The position numbers and the translations under genes were made by a program. Source: Runella sp. SP2 (GTDB lineage: Bacteria > Bacteroidota > Bacteroidia > Cytophagales > Spirosomataceae). From it: DNA of 64,000 bases. Under the pieces are notes generated by a model. That model was given only the letters and a program-made list of their open reading frames with translations, had not been told where the DNA came from and did not search any database. This document shows, in pieces, positions 1 through 8,981 of this stretch (its first letter is position 1; the number at the start of each line of letters is the position of its first letter). The stretch covers positions 682,001 to 746,000 of the forward strand of contig NZ_CP031030.1 in the NCBI RefSeq assembly GCF_003711225.1. Reading direction: 5' to 3'.

Positions 1-168
1 GGTATCTCCGTGATTTATGATGCCAAAGTCCTCGAAAATTGCTTTTTGACGGCTACACTTTCCGAGGAGTCGCTGTTTGATAAACTCGACCTCATCTGCA
101 AAATCACGCACTCGACCTACGAAATCGTTGATGCTCAAATCATTATCCATAGCCGAGGGTGTAAATAG
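1..168 (+). CDS. FecR-family anti-sigma factor, C-terminal end (partial)
   Basis: The window opens inside a gene read in frame 1 that stops at TAG 166-168, leaving 55 residues. The pattern (a start like GISVIYDAKVLENCFLTA, then a KLDLICKITHSTYEI stretch) matches the C-terminal DUF4974 domain of Bacteroidota FecR proteins. These membrane anti-sigma factors hold an ECF sigma factor and release it after a signal from a TonB-dependent receptor. The next gene encodes a SusC receptor with an N-terminal STN signalling domain, the usual partner, so the two probably form one regulated transport locus. The 5' end and the sigma factor lie outside the window. The domain call rests on a short tail, but the context strengthens it. 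Confidence 0.75.
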   Translation, partial: GISVIYDAKVLENCFLTATLSEESLFDKLDLICKITHSTYEIVDAQIIIHSRGCK

Positions 169-248
169 TATTTTTTTAAAAAAAAATTTTAAAAAAGCAG
201 TATTTTAGGCTTCGGTTCGCCATCCATGATAAAACCACATATTTCATC

Positions 249-3200
249 ATGGATAAAATCTACAACAAACCCAATTTCTGCTGGACGCTCATGAGGATTT
301 CATTGACACAGCTGCTGATTGCAATCCTGTTCATGGGAGTATCTCATGCCCACGATGCAAGCGCTCAGGAAGCCCTGGAGCAAAAAGTAACCGTAAAACT
401 TGCCAATGAGGACTTAAAAACAGCCCTAGGCACCCTTCAACGAGTGACTAACGTGCGTTTTATCTACAATCCGCGCGAAATTAAAGTGTCTCAAAAAATC
501 AATTTAGATGCCAAAAATGAAAAGCTGAAAGAAGTGCTTGAGCAAGTGCTAAACCCGCTTAAAATTGGCTATGAAGTGAAAGGCAAGCAAATCGCTCTCT
601 TCAAAAAAGAAGTGAGCCTGTTGCCCATTCCCCAGCAAACACTCAGATTATTGACTACGCAAGGAATCGACCAAGGGGTAACGGGAAAAATTACGGACGA
701 TAAAGGCGAAGTGCTTGTAGGCGTAAGCGTGCAAGTAAAAGGAACAACGCGTGGGGCAACAACAGATGCTAACGGAAGCTACCGTTTGTCGGTGCCCGAT
801 GGAAAATCAGTGTTGGTTTTTTCTTACATTGGGTATATCAAACAAGAGATTGTAGTTGGTAATCAGAGTATTATCAACGTCCAACTGTCAGCCGACGACA
901 AAAGCTTAGAAGAAGTGGTGGTGGTAGGTTACGGGGTTCAAAAGAAAGTGAACATGACGGGTGCCGTTTCGACCATTGATTCAAAAGCCATCGAAAACCG
1001 CCCTTCGAGTAACTTAGCAACCGCTATGCAAGGAACTTCCCCAGGGTTGATAATCCAACGTACGACAGGACAGCCTGGAAGTGAAGGGGTAAGTATTCAG
1101 ATTCGGGGAGCGACGACGGCCAACGGAAGTGTGGATCCCTTAATGATTTTGGACGGGGTAGCTGTGCCTATCTCAACGCTCCAAACCATGAACCCCAACG
1201 ACGTAGAAAACATCAGTGTCTTGAAAGACGCTGCTGCCGCGGCTATCTACGGCGCACAAGCGGCGGGTGGGGTAATTTTGGTGACGACAAAAAAAGGAAA
1301 ATCAGGGAAAGTGACATTCGACTATTTGTCGCAATATGGAACCGACTGGTCAATCAACGTACCAGACCGAATGACCTTGCTAGAAGAAGCTGAGTTTTCT
1401 AACTTGGCCCGTAGAAACTCAGGAAGTGGCCCTGAATATTCTGCGTTTGATTTGGAACAAATTCGTAACAACGTTCCGTACGTTGTCAATCCTGTTGATA
1501 CTTCCACTTACTTGTTTTATAACCAAGAGCCGTTGACCAACCAGGTTTTGAGAAAATACACCTCAATGCAGACACACAACCTGACAGTACGTGGTGGAAC
1601 CGACAGGCTTAATTTTATGCTTTCGGGTGGTTTTTACGGTAAAAATGGGGTGTTTAAAGTGGGGCCAGACAACAATGAAAGGTACAATACACGGCTTAAT
1701 TTAAGTGCAAAATTAACCCAAAAGCTATCGTTTGATGCAAGAATTGCTTACACAGGAGAGCGAACCCAAACGCCCGCAGCTGATGTAAACGGAGGTGGTT
1801 TGTTGTATCAAATCTATCGTTTACGCACGCGTACGCCATTTTTTACTCCAGAAGGACGTTATAACGGTGCTGGTTCGGCGGCAACAGTTTATGCGACAAT
1901 GGAAGCGGGCGGTTATAATAAGTTCTTCAAAAATCACTTTGATGGAACCTTTACCCTCCAACACAGCGGTTTGGTCAAAGGCTTGAATCTTCGTGCGGTT
2001 GTAGGAACGCAGTATCGCCGCGAAGACCGTAATCGTTTTGCCCGTACGGTACCACTTTGGGGGCGGTCACGGATATTGAGTTATTTAAACCAAGTAAATT
2101 CGTTGCAAATTACGAACGACCTTATAAAAAATAACAACATCCAGTTGTTGGCCAATTATGACTTTAAAGTAGGCGAAAAACATAGTTTTGGCTTATTTGC
2201 TGGCTACCAATGGGAAAGTTATCGTTTTGATCGTGTATTTAATCAAGCTTCTAACTTAGTGAGTAACGACCTCCCAACGTTGAACCTTGGTGATGAGAAA
2301 ACGAAAATCAATAGCCAAGATATTCGTACAAATGCTTTCCAATCCATTTTTGGGCGCTTTAATTATAACTACGGTGACAAGTACTTAGTTGAAGCTACAC
2401 TACGTCAAGACGAAAGCTCGAAGTTGGCGCCAGGAAGCCGCGTGAAAATTTTCCCATCGGCTTCTATCGGTTGGAATGTACACCGTGAGGCGTGGTTTGG
2501 CAATAGCCTCAGCTTTATTTCTGAATTAAAGCTGCGTGGTTCTTGGGGACGTCTTGGTGGTGCGTTGGGTAATACCATTGGCAATTACGACTACCTGAAC
2601 CAACTTTCGCAAGGCTCAGCCTTGGTTTTGGGTGATTCTCGTTCTACCTATATTTTTCAAAACGCGATTCCTTCGGCCAACCTTTCTTGGGAAACCATCG
2701 AAACTACCAATGGTGGTGCTGACTTAGGCTTTTTCAGAAATAGACTTCAAATCTCGGCCGATTATTACGTAAAGTATAACCGAAATATGCTTACGGCGCA
2801 GTTGTTGCCTGCCACGATTGGTATCAACACCCCTCGTAAAAACAACGGTGAGCTAAAATCGTGGGGATGGGAGTTAGAGGCGCGTTACCGTGGTACGCTT
2901 GGCAAAGAGTTTAACTACAACGTGTCGTTCAACTTGTCGGACAACAACAACAAACTCATTAGCTTCTCAGGTCGTAATGTCGTCGGAATGGGAACTAACG
3001 GAACCATTGAAAACTACCCTCTTAACTCCATTTGGGGGTATCAAACGGCAGGTTATTTCCAAACTGCCGATGAAGTAAAATCTTGGGCATTTCAGGATAG
3101 CCGTGCAGGGGCGGGTGACGTAAAATACATCGATCAAAACGGAGATAACCGCTTGACCGTTGGACGTGGAACCACCGAAGATTACGGCGATATGGTTTTC

Positions 3201-3698
3201 TTGGGCACAACAAACCCACGTCTTTTGTACGGGGCTAACTTAGGCTTCCAATGGAAAGGCTTAGACTTTTCGGCCTTCTTCCAAGGCGTAGGAAAGCGTA
3301 GTTACCGCCCAGCTACAGAGTCTATTGCACCTTTGTTGGTAACTTGGAAACAAGCCCTCGGTATTCACCGTGATTACTGGACACCAGAAAATCCCAATGC
3401 TATTTATCCTCGCCCGTTTATTGGAGCTACCCACAACTATTTGTCGTCGGATAAATGGGTGTTGAACGCTCGTTATACGCGGTTGAAAAATATTCAAGTG
3501 GGTTATACGTTGCCATCGAGATGGACGGAGCGTCTTAAAGTATCACGCGCTCGTTTCTTCTTCTCTGGACAAGACTTGTTTACCATCTCAGGTTTGGGAA
3601 TTTTCCAAGGGTACTACGATCCTGAAACCCGCGACAACGTAGAAAACGACTATCCTTTCTTTGCTACGGCTTCTGTAGGATTAAACCTTTCGTTCTAA
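249..3698 (+). CDS. SusC/RagA-family TonB-linked outer membrane receptor with STN domain
   Basis: The 1149-residue protein is an outer-membrane TonB-dependent transporter of the SusC type, which imports oligosaccharides or similar ligands with a SusD lipoprotein. A signal peptide ends near residue 39 (HDASAQ). An STN domain (about 47-120) follows, then a carboxypeptidase-regulatory-like beta-sandwich (about 142-218) with the usual GVTGKITDDKGE start. A TonB box region (EEVVVVGYG, near 224-232), a plug (about 232-350) and a beta-barrel ending in a C-terminal Phe complete it. The STN domain and the FecR tail just upstream suggest control by an ECF sigma/FecR pair. SusD follows 45 bp downstream. 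The substrate cannot be read from sequence. ATG 249 gives a normal signal peptide. Confidence 0.95.
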   Translation: MDKIYNKPNFCWTLMRISLTQLLIAILFMGVSHAHDASAQEALEQKVTVKLANEDLKTALGTLQRVTNVRFIYNPREIKVSQKINLDAKNEKLKEVLEQVLNPLKIGYEVKGKQIALFKKEVSLLPIPQQTLRLLTTQGIDQGVTGKITDDKGEVLVGVSVQVKGTTRGATTDANGSYRLSVPDGKSVLVFSYIGYIKQEIVVGNQSIINVQLSADDKSLEEVVVVGYGVQKKVNMTGAVSTIDSKAIENRPSSNLATAMQGTSPGLIIQRTTGQPGSEGVSIQIRGATTANGSVDPLMILDGVAVPISTLQTMNPNDVENISVLKDAAAAAIYGAQAAGGVILVTTKKGKSGKVTFDYLSQYGTDWSINVPDRMTLLEEAEFSNLARRNSGSGPEYSAFDLEQIRNNVPYVVNPVDTSTYLFYNQEPLTNQVLRKYTSMQTHNLTVRGGTDRLNFMLSGGFYGKNGVFKVGPDNNERYNTRLNLSAKLTQKLSFDARIAYTGERTQTPAADVNGGGLLYQIYRLRTRTPFFTPEGRYNGAGSAATVYATMEAGGYNKFFKNHFDGTFTLQHSGLVKGLNLRAVVGTQYRREDRNRFARTVPLWGRSRILSYLNQVNSLQITNDLIKNNNIQLLANYDFKVGEKHSFGLFAGYQWESYRFDRVFNQASNLVSNDLPTLNLGDEKTKINSQDIRTNAFQSIFGRFNYNYGDKYLVEATLRQDESSKLAPGSRVKIFPSASIGWNVHREAWFGNSLSFISELKLRGSWGRLGGALGNTIGNYDYLNQLSQGSALVLGDSRSTYIFQNAIPSANLSWETIETTNGGADLGFFRNRLQISADYYVKYNRNMLTAQLLPATIGINTPRKNNGELKSWGWELEARYRGTLGKEFNYNVSFNLSDNNNKLISFSGRNVVGMGTNGTIENYPLNSIWGYQTAGYFQTADEVKSWAFQDSRAGAGDVKYIDQNGDNRLTVGRGTTEDYGDMVFLGTTNPRLLYGANLGFQWKGLDFSAFFQGVGKRSYRPATESIAPLLVTWKQALGIHRDYWTPENPNAIYPRPFIGATHNYLSSDKWVLNARYTRLKNIQVGYTLPSRWTERLKVSRARFFFSGQDLFTISGLGIFQGYYDPETRDNVENDYPFFATASVGLNLSF

Positions 3699-3743
3699 GG
3701 ATTTTACCTCAAATAAAGGTGGTATCTATTAAATTGAAACAAC

Positions 3744-5375
3744 ATGAACAAGACATATTCATTTCTTACCAAAAAAGTAGCAATAGCGGCGGTATGCGGA
3801 CTGACCTTTCTCTCGGCCTGTGACGTAACCCGCCTTCCCGAAACGTCGATTAGTGACGAAACATTTTGGCGTTCGGAAGCCGATTTGAAGGCGGCGGCCA
3901 ACTACTTATACACGTTTTTACCCGTTTTTAACAATGAAGACAACTGGTCGGATGACGCCACTGGTTTAACAGTTAGTAACATTAGTGATGGCTCACGTTT
4001 GGCACCTGCCACCGACGGGAACTACAATAATCCCTTTCGCTTAATTCGGGCGGCTAACAACATCGTCGAGAAAGCACCACGTGCGAGTTTGGCAGCGGCC
4101 ATTCAAGACCGCTACGTGGGTGAAGCCCGTTTCTTCCGTGCGATGGGGTACTACGATTTGTTGCGCAAGTACGGAAGTGTGCCATTGATTTTGAAAACAT
4201 TGACCGACGAGTCGGCTGAATTAAAAGAACCTGCGGCTACCCGTGACCAAATCATTGAGCAGATTTACCAAGACTTAGATTTTGCCGCTTCTAAACTTCC
4301 GACCCCGACAGCGTTGGGAACGGCAGATTACGGCCGCATTTCTAATACAGGGGCGTTGGCGTTCAAAGCACGCGTAGCATTGTTTGAAGGAACTCGCGCT
4401 AAATTCCACAAGTACGGCGATCCCAACAAACACCTGACGTTGGCTTATAACGCAGCTAAGGCGGTGATTGACAGCAAGCAGCACGATTTATACACGGGAG
4501 GGTACTTCAACTTGTTTCAGTATGCAGGTGAAGGCCGTGCCAACCGCGAAAATATCATCGTCAAACAGTATGGAGTGTCGTTGACTGACCGTGTGGTAAC
4601 GCACACCTATTTTCGTGGAACGGTTGAAAACGGAAACCTAAACCCTACCAAAAGCTTGATTGATTCGTATTTGATGAAAGACGGCTTGCCTATTTCAAAA
4701 TCACCACTTTATAAGACACCTACTACGACTGTAGAGGTGTACCAAAACCGCGATACGCGCATGAGCGATACGTACATGAAGCGCGGTGACTCGTGGATTG
4801 CTACGTTTCCAGTGTTCAATGTGCCGAGTTTGGTGTTTGCCAAAACAGGGTTTACATTCCGTAAGTATTCGGATATCAACGACTGGAATAACCAAGCTTC
4901 GACGATGGATTACATGATTTTGCGCTATGCCGAAGTGCTGTTGATTTATGCCGAAGCACGTTTTGAATTAGACGAAAAAATCAGCGATGCAGATTTAGAC
5001 TTGAGCATCAACCGTACCCGCGCCAGAGGCGGTTTGCCAAAGTTGACCAACGAGTTTGTGACTACAAACGGTCTCAACATGCGCGATGAAATCCGTCGTG
5101 AGCGTCGTGTGGAATTGGCGCAAGAAAGCCATCGTTATTGGGATTTGAACCGTTGGAAAATGGCAGAAACCGAAATGCCAAAACCAATTTTGGGTAATTT
5201 CTTTTTCCGTGAAGAATTTGGCACGACGGTTCAGGTAAACTTAACGCCCGATAACTATATCCAAGTGCAAGCGGCAAGCTTCCGTAAGTTTGATCCTGCC
5301 AAAGATTATTTGTGGCCGTTGCCTATCAACGAATTGGCATTGAACCCATCCCTAAAACAAAACCCAGGCTGGTAA
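3744..5375 (+). CDS. SusD/RagB-family surface glycan-binding lipoprotein
   Basis: The 543-residue product is a SusD-like lipoprotein, the lid of the SusC transporter. A signal peptide ends in a lipobox LSAC with Cys26 as the lipidation site. The N-terminal SusD segment (ETSISDETFWRSEADLKAA) and the C-terminal RagB/SusD region with the typical DYMILRYAEVLLIYAEAR helix and a DLNRWK-type stretch are clear, as is the end LWPLPINELALNPSLKQNPG. It lies 45 bp after SusC on the same strand and is surely co-transcribed with it. The family binds glycans by TPR-like helices; which glycan is unknown here. Confidence 0.95.
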   Translation: MNKTYSFLTKKVAIAAVCGLTFLSACDVTRLPETSISDETFWRSEADLKAAANYLYTFLPVFNNEDNWSDDATGLTVSNISDGSRLAPATDGNYNNPFRLIRAANNIVEKAPRASLAAAIQDRYVGEARFFRAMGYYDLLRKYGSVPLILKTLTDESAELKEPAATRDQIIEQIYQDLDFAASKLPTPTALGTADYGRISNTGALAFKARVALFEGTRAKFHKYGDPNKHLTLAYNAAKAVIDSKQHDLYTGGYFNLFQYAGEGRANRENIIVKQYGVSLTDRVVTHTYFRGTVENGNLNPTKSLIDSYLMKDGLPISKSPLYKTPTTTVEVYQNRDTRMSDTYMKRGDSWIATFPVFNVPSLVFAKTGFTFRKYSDINDWNNQASTMDYMILRYAEVLLIYAEARFELDEKISDADLDLSINRTRARGGLPKLTNEFVTTNGLNMRDEIRRERRVELAQESHRYWDLNRWKMAETEMPKPILGNFFFREEFGTTVQVNLTPDNYIQVQAASFRKFDPAKDYLWPLPINELALNPSLKQNPGW

Positions 5376-5382
5376 CTAGGTG

Positions 5383-5480
5383 GGTCGGGTTGTGAGCAAC
5401 CCTCAACACAGTGAGTCGGGTTGCTCACAACCCGATTAATACGCTTGGTTCGTGTGGAGGGTTGCTCACAACCCGACTAA
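5383..5480. repeat. Inverted repeats of the GGTTG-loop-CAACC type
   Basis: Three copies of a near-identical unit lie after the SusD stop: GTCGGGTTGTGAGCAACCC (about 5386-5404), GTCGGGTTGCTCACAACCC (about 5415-5433) and GGGTTGCTCACAACCCGAC (about 5459-5477). The first is the reverse complement of the others, so long stems can form between copies and each copy also folds on itself. Similar modules recur at 38830-38967. The function is unknown; they may act as 3' processing or termination structures. Confidence 0.7.
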
Positions 5481-5503
5481 TAGGCTTGATTTTTTTTGTA
5501 CCC

Positions 5504-5542
5504 AAAGCCCCCTCAGCAAATAATGCTGAGAGGGCTTTTTTG
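5504..5542 (+). terminator. Rho-independent terminator after susCD
   Basis: AGCCCCCTCAGCA (5506-5518) pairs with TGCTGAGAGGGCT (5524-5536) with one mismatch around a five-base loop, and a T tract follows. It sits 130 bp after the SusD stop and about 100 bp before the DUF1080 gene, so susCD and the following genes are probably at least partly separate transcripts. Confidence 0.8.
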
Positions 5543-5640
5543 TGCTGTTTCTTAAAAAATTATCAGATAACTAAGTTAGGAAATTACTTGCTTTATCTTG
5601 AAATAGTGACGAAAATCTTTTTCAACTTTTATTTATCCTT

Positions 5641-6516
5641 ATGAAATCCCTCTTTTCATCCGCACGCTTGGTTGCTTACCTATTGTTGGTTCCAGTGGTT
5701 TCTCAGTTCTCTTTTACAACGCCAACGGCCAAAGAAAAAGAAAACTGGATTAATCTTTTCAACGGCAAAGACATTAAAAATTGGACGGTCAAAATCCACC
5801 ACCACGAGACGGGCGACAACTTTGGCGAAACCTTTCGGGTGGAAGATGGAATCATAAAAGTGCGCTACGACAAGTACGATAAATTCAACGAACGCTACGG
5901 GCATTTGTACTTCAATACACCCTACTCGTACTATCATTTGTCGATGGAGTACCGCTTTACGGGCATTTGGCGCGAAGACGCTCCCGATTATACGAAACTT
6001 AACAGCGGAGTGATGTTTCATTCGCAAGACCCCCGCACCATGCCCAAAGAACAAGATTGGCCGATTTCGGTAGAAATGCAGTTTTTGGCTGGGCTGGGAG
6101 ACGGCAAGCCACGCCCCACGGGCAATATGTGCTCACCAGGTACGGATGTAATTTTTCAGGGTGTCAAAGACCCGCGTCACTGCATCAATTCAACCTCTAA
6201 GACGTATCCAAAGGGTGAGTGGGTGAAGGCTGATTTGGTAGTTTTGGGCGATTCGTTGGTGCAGCATTTTATCAACGGTGAAAAAGTGTTGGAATACGCA
6301 AAACCCCAAATTGGAGGAGGCGTGGCCAACCGTTTTGACCCTGCCCAAAAAATTGACGGAAAACCCCTCAAAGAAGGCTTTATCGCCCTCCAAAGCGAAG
6401 GACAAGAAATCGATTTTCGTAACATCAAACTCCTTAACTTGGAAGGTTGCAAAGACCCCAAATCAAAGGCTTACCGCAGCTATTTTGTCAAGAATAACCC
6501 TGCTTTGTGCCGTTAA
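5641..6516 (+). CDS. Secreted DUF1080 (3-keto-disaccharide hydrolase-type) protein
   Basis: The 291-residue protein starts with a signal peptide (to about residue 25). It then carries one concanavalin-A-like DUF1080 domain (about 36-265) with the family opening WINLFNGKDIKNWT and closing EIDFRNIKLLNL. Members are periplasmic or secreted and several act on 3-keto-glycosides; no catalytic residue can be assigned with certainty here. A Cys pair near the C-terminus (GCKDP and ALCR) may form a disulfide. The gene follows the SusCD pair and precedes another secreted protein by 12 bp, which supports a role in breaking down the imported glycan. Confidence 0.85.
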   Translation: MKSLFSSARLVAYLLLVPVVSQFSFTTPTAKEKENWINLFNGKDIKNWTVKIHHHETGDNFGETFRVEDGIIKVRYDKYDKFNERYGHLYFNTPYSYYHLSMEYRFTGIWREDAPDYTKLNSGVMFHSQDPRTMPKEQDWPISVEMQFLAGLGDGKPRPTGNMCSPGTDVIFQGVKDPRHCINSTSKTYPKGEWVKADLVVLGDSLVQHFINGEKVLEYAKPQIGGGVANRFDPAQKIDGKPLKEGFIALQSEGQEIDFRNIKLLNLEGCKDPKSKAYRSYFVKNNPALCR

Positions 6517-6528
6517 CTCCCTTTTCGT

Positions 6529-7308
6529 ATGAAGCGCATTTGGATTTTCTTTGGTTTAATGAGTTTTTCTTGGGCGGTATCGGCGCAACAGTCGCCCAGC
6601 CCTGGATTGTTGTATAGGTATATTTCAGTCACTCAAGGAGGCAGCAATCCCGACGCCAATCGCGTAGAATTACGTTCTGATGTAGATACCAGCTGGACCC
6701 GTTGGAAAGAGCGCGGGTATAGCTTTGGTTTCAACCCCGCGCTGACCCCCATGTACACGACTGTGAACGGGATTCTTTCAACCCCCTACATGATTCAAGT
6801 ACGTGGAAATGCCGAAGAGCGAAACAAAAAACGCTGGGGATACCATGTATTTGAGGGCTATGCCAAAGACGATAAGTCGCGGATAACGATGTTGGTCAAT
6901 AAGCACATTGAGGAAGAACGACCTGTGGCAGAGTTGTATTACTACGGAACGGCCTACAATCATTCCGAACAAGCGTACAATTGGTTTAAAATTGGCTCGG
7001 ATGTTCGGCAACATTCATTCCTTTTTGGCCGTGACAAAGCTATTTTTTACGGTTCACTTCGCTTAACCAACGCATTCACACTAGGCAATATCGGCAAGGA
7101 AGATTTACTGGCTGAGAAGCCACAAGGCGACGACGAAAATGTATATCAATCGGATGCTAAATACGTAAATTTCAAAGAGTTGAAAGGAAGCGGCGACGGA
7201 ACAATGTTTTATGACAAAGACAACAAAATCGTAGTTATAAAAATTGATGGCCAATGGATGAAACTCAAAGTTGAGCCATTGCCTGCGGGGGTTGAATACA
7301 AGTTTTAA
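6529..7308 (+). CDS. Secreted protein of unknown function
   Basis: The 259-residue product has a clear signal peptide (MKRIWIFFGLMSFSWAVSAQ). I do not recognise a catalytic family. The body is rich in aromatic and charged residues. A last part (about 205-259) containing GSGDGTMFYDKDNKIVVIKI resembles the short beta-rich tails found at the ends of phage-fibre-like or Bacteroidota secreted proteins, but that is only a resemblance. It sits 12 bp after the DUF1080 gene on the same strand, so it is probably exported with the same locus. Confidence 0.6.
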   Translation: MKRIWIFFGLMSFSWAVSAQQSPSPGLLYRYISVTQGGSNPDANRVELRSDVDTSWTRWKERGYSFGFNPALTPMYTTVNGILSTPYMIQVRGNAEERNKKRWGYHVFEGYAKDDKSRITMLVNKHIEEERPVAELYYYGTAYNHSEQAYNWFKIGSDVRQHSFLFGRDKAIFYGSLRLTNAFTLGNIGKEDLLAEKPQGDDENVYQSDAKYVNFKELKGSGDGTMFYDKDNKIVVIKIDGQWMKLKVEPLPAGVEYKF

Positions 7309-7430
7309 GTAGTTGAGCATAAATTTTAGTGTATTAGCAATAATTAAAAAAATCACCCCTGTTACTACAAATGTTGCGGCTCTACCGAGGCTACCTTGAA
7401 TTATTCTAAAATTTTTGATCGAATACTTAT

Positions 7431-8957
7431 ATGAAATTGGTTGTTTCTTTCTGTTTGTGTTTCCCGCTCGTGTTTACAGGATGGGCTCAGCGCTTTCAAC
7501 GCTATCAACACGAAACCTTTCCCCAAATCGACTCCGTCATCAATGTACCTTTTGGCGAAGCGCGAAACATCAAAGGCGAAAACGAGAAACTCTTGCTGGA
7601 CGTGTACAGCCCCCACGGCGATACGCTCCGTAAGCGTCCGTTGGTGGTGTTTGTACACGGAGGAGGATTTACGGGAGGCGATAAAAAAGTAGGGTATCCG
7701 CTGTTATTCAGCTATGGGTTGGCCAAAAGGGGGTACGTCTGTGGTTCCATCAACTATCGGTTGGGCGTGGAAGAACCTAAAAACGACAAAAGCTATTTTG
7801 AAGCCATGTACCGCGCGGTGCAGGACACCAAAGCTGCCATTCGCTTTTTTAGAAAAAATGCCGAACAGTACGGAATTGACACCTCCCAAATTTACCTCAT
7901 GGGAGGTTCGGCGGGAGCCATGACTGCCCTGCACGCCGCGTATTTGGATGCCAACGAAGTACCCGCCTACGTCAACACCAAACGCTGGGGAAAGTTGGAA
8001 GGCAACAGCGGGAATGCAGGGTATTCGTCGAAAGTGAAAGCCATTATAAATTGTTGGGGAGCAATGGTCGATTATCGTTGGATTCAAAAAGGCGACATCC
8101 CCAATTTCAACGTTCACGGCGTGGCCGACAAACTCGTACCGAGCGATTCTTCTTTGACGTACAATGGCTTCAAATACGGCAGCCAAGTCGTTTTTGAACA
8201 TTCGTTGGCCTTGGGCATCGCCACGGGAATACGTTTGTACGAAAACACGGGTCATACCCTCGACAACGATAAGTCCAAACAAACCCAAGCCCTCGAAGAG
8301 GCGGGGTATTGGTTAGCGGCGCAGCTCAAAGGAAAGTTGAACGTCACGCGTTTTGAGAAAGAAATCTTTGCGTTTAAGGAGGCCGATAAAACCGAAACCT
8401 ACACCAACAACGCGATTTTGGTGACGGGAAGCTCGTTTGTGCGTTTGTGGAAAAACATCAACCAAGACCTTGCCCCGCACGAAATCATTCACCGTGGTTT
8501 TGGCGGCTCCACGGTGGCCGAAATGGCGTATTACATTCCTCAGATTTTGGGGAAACATCAACCCAAAGCCATTGTGATTTATACAGGTAGCAACGACATT
8601 GCCGATTCGCCGCTTGATAAAACGCCTTTACAAATCCTCGAAACCTACAAAGTGGTTGTGAAAAACATACGGGCAAAGTTACCCAACGCGGCCATTTACT
8701 GGATTGCAATTTCTCCCAACGAACGCCGCTGGGGAGTGCAAGATAAAATACTGGAAGCCAATGCGTTGTTGAAAAACTACTGCGAATCAACGCCCAAGCT
8801 GTACTACATCGAAACCATGCCGCAGTTGTTGGGAAAAGATGGCAAATACCAGCCCGAACTGTACATTGGCGACAAGCTGCATTTCAACGAAAAAGGCTAC
8901 GAAATTTGGACAAAAGTAATCGGGGGCGTACTAAATCGTGATTTTGGTAAGAAATAA
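7431..8957 (+). CDS. Two-domain secreted esterase: alpha/beta hydrolase plus SGNH hydrolase
   Basis: A signal peptide (about 1-20) leads into an alpha/beta-hydrolase of the carbohydrate esterase/BD-FAE kind. It has an oxyanion HGGG at 76-79, the nucleophile motif GGSAG with Ser160, and a late His in NTGHTLDN. The second half (about 325-505) is an SGNH/GDSL hydrolase with all blocks: VTGSSF, GFGGST, TGSND and the final DKLHFNEKGY carrying the Asp/His pair. The 508 residues therefore hold two complete esterase sites, fitting removal of acetyl or other acyl groups from a polysaccharide in the periplasm. The start ATG 7431 gives a normal export signal. It ends the SusCD-linked gene run. Confidence 0.9.
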   Translation: MKLVVSFCLCFPLVFTGWAQRFQRYQHETFPQIDSVINVPFGEARNIKGENEKLLLDVYSPHGDTLRKRPLVVFVHGGGFTGGDKKVGYPLLFSYGLAKRGYVCGSINYRLGVEEPKNDKSYFEAMYRAVQDTKAAIRFFRKNAEQYGIDTSQIYLMGGSAGAMTALHAAYLDANEVPAYVNTKRWGKLEGNSGNAGYSSKVKAIINCWGAMVDYRWIQKGDIPNFNVHGVADKLVPSDSSLTYNGFKYGSQVVFEHSLALGIATGIRLYENTGHTLDNDKSKQTQALEEAGYWLAAQLKGKLNVTRFEKEIFAFKEADKTETYTNNAILVTGSSFVRLWKNINQDLAPHEIIHRGFGGSTVAEMAYYIPQILGKHQPKAIVIYTGSNDIADSPLDKTPLQILETYKVVVKNIRAKLPNAAIYWIAISPNERRWGVQDKILEANALLKNYCESTPKLYYIETMPQLLGKDGKYQPELYIGDKLHFNEKGYEIWTKVIGGVLNRDFGKK

Positions 8958-8981
8958 GCGTTTTGTCATTAAATTCGCAAA

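Noticed and set aside
5411-5644. 77-residue reading frame after SusD
   Set aside because: It runs through inverted repeats and a terminator; the sequence is repeat-derived.
7704-8288. 194-residue minus-strand reading frame opposite the esterase gene
   Set aside because: Shadow of the esterase coding sequence; no family likeness.
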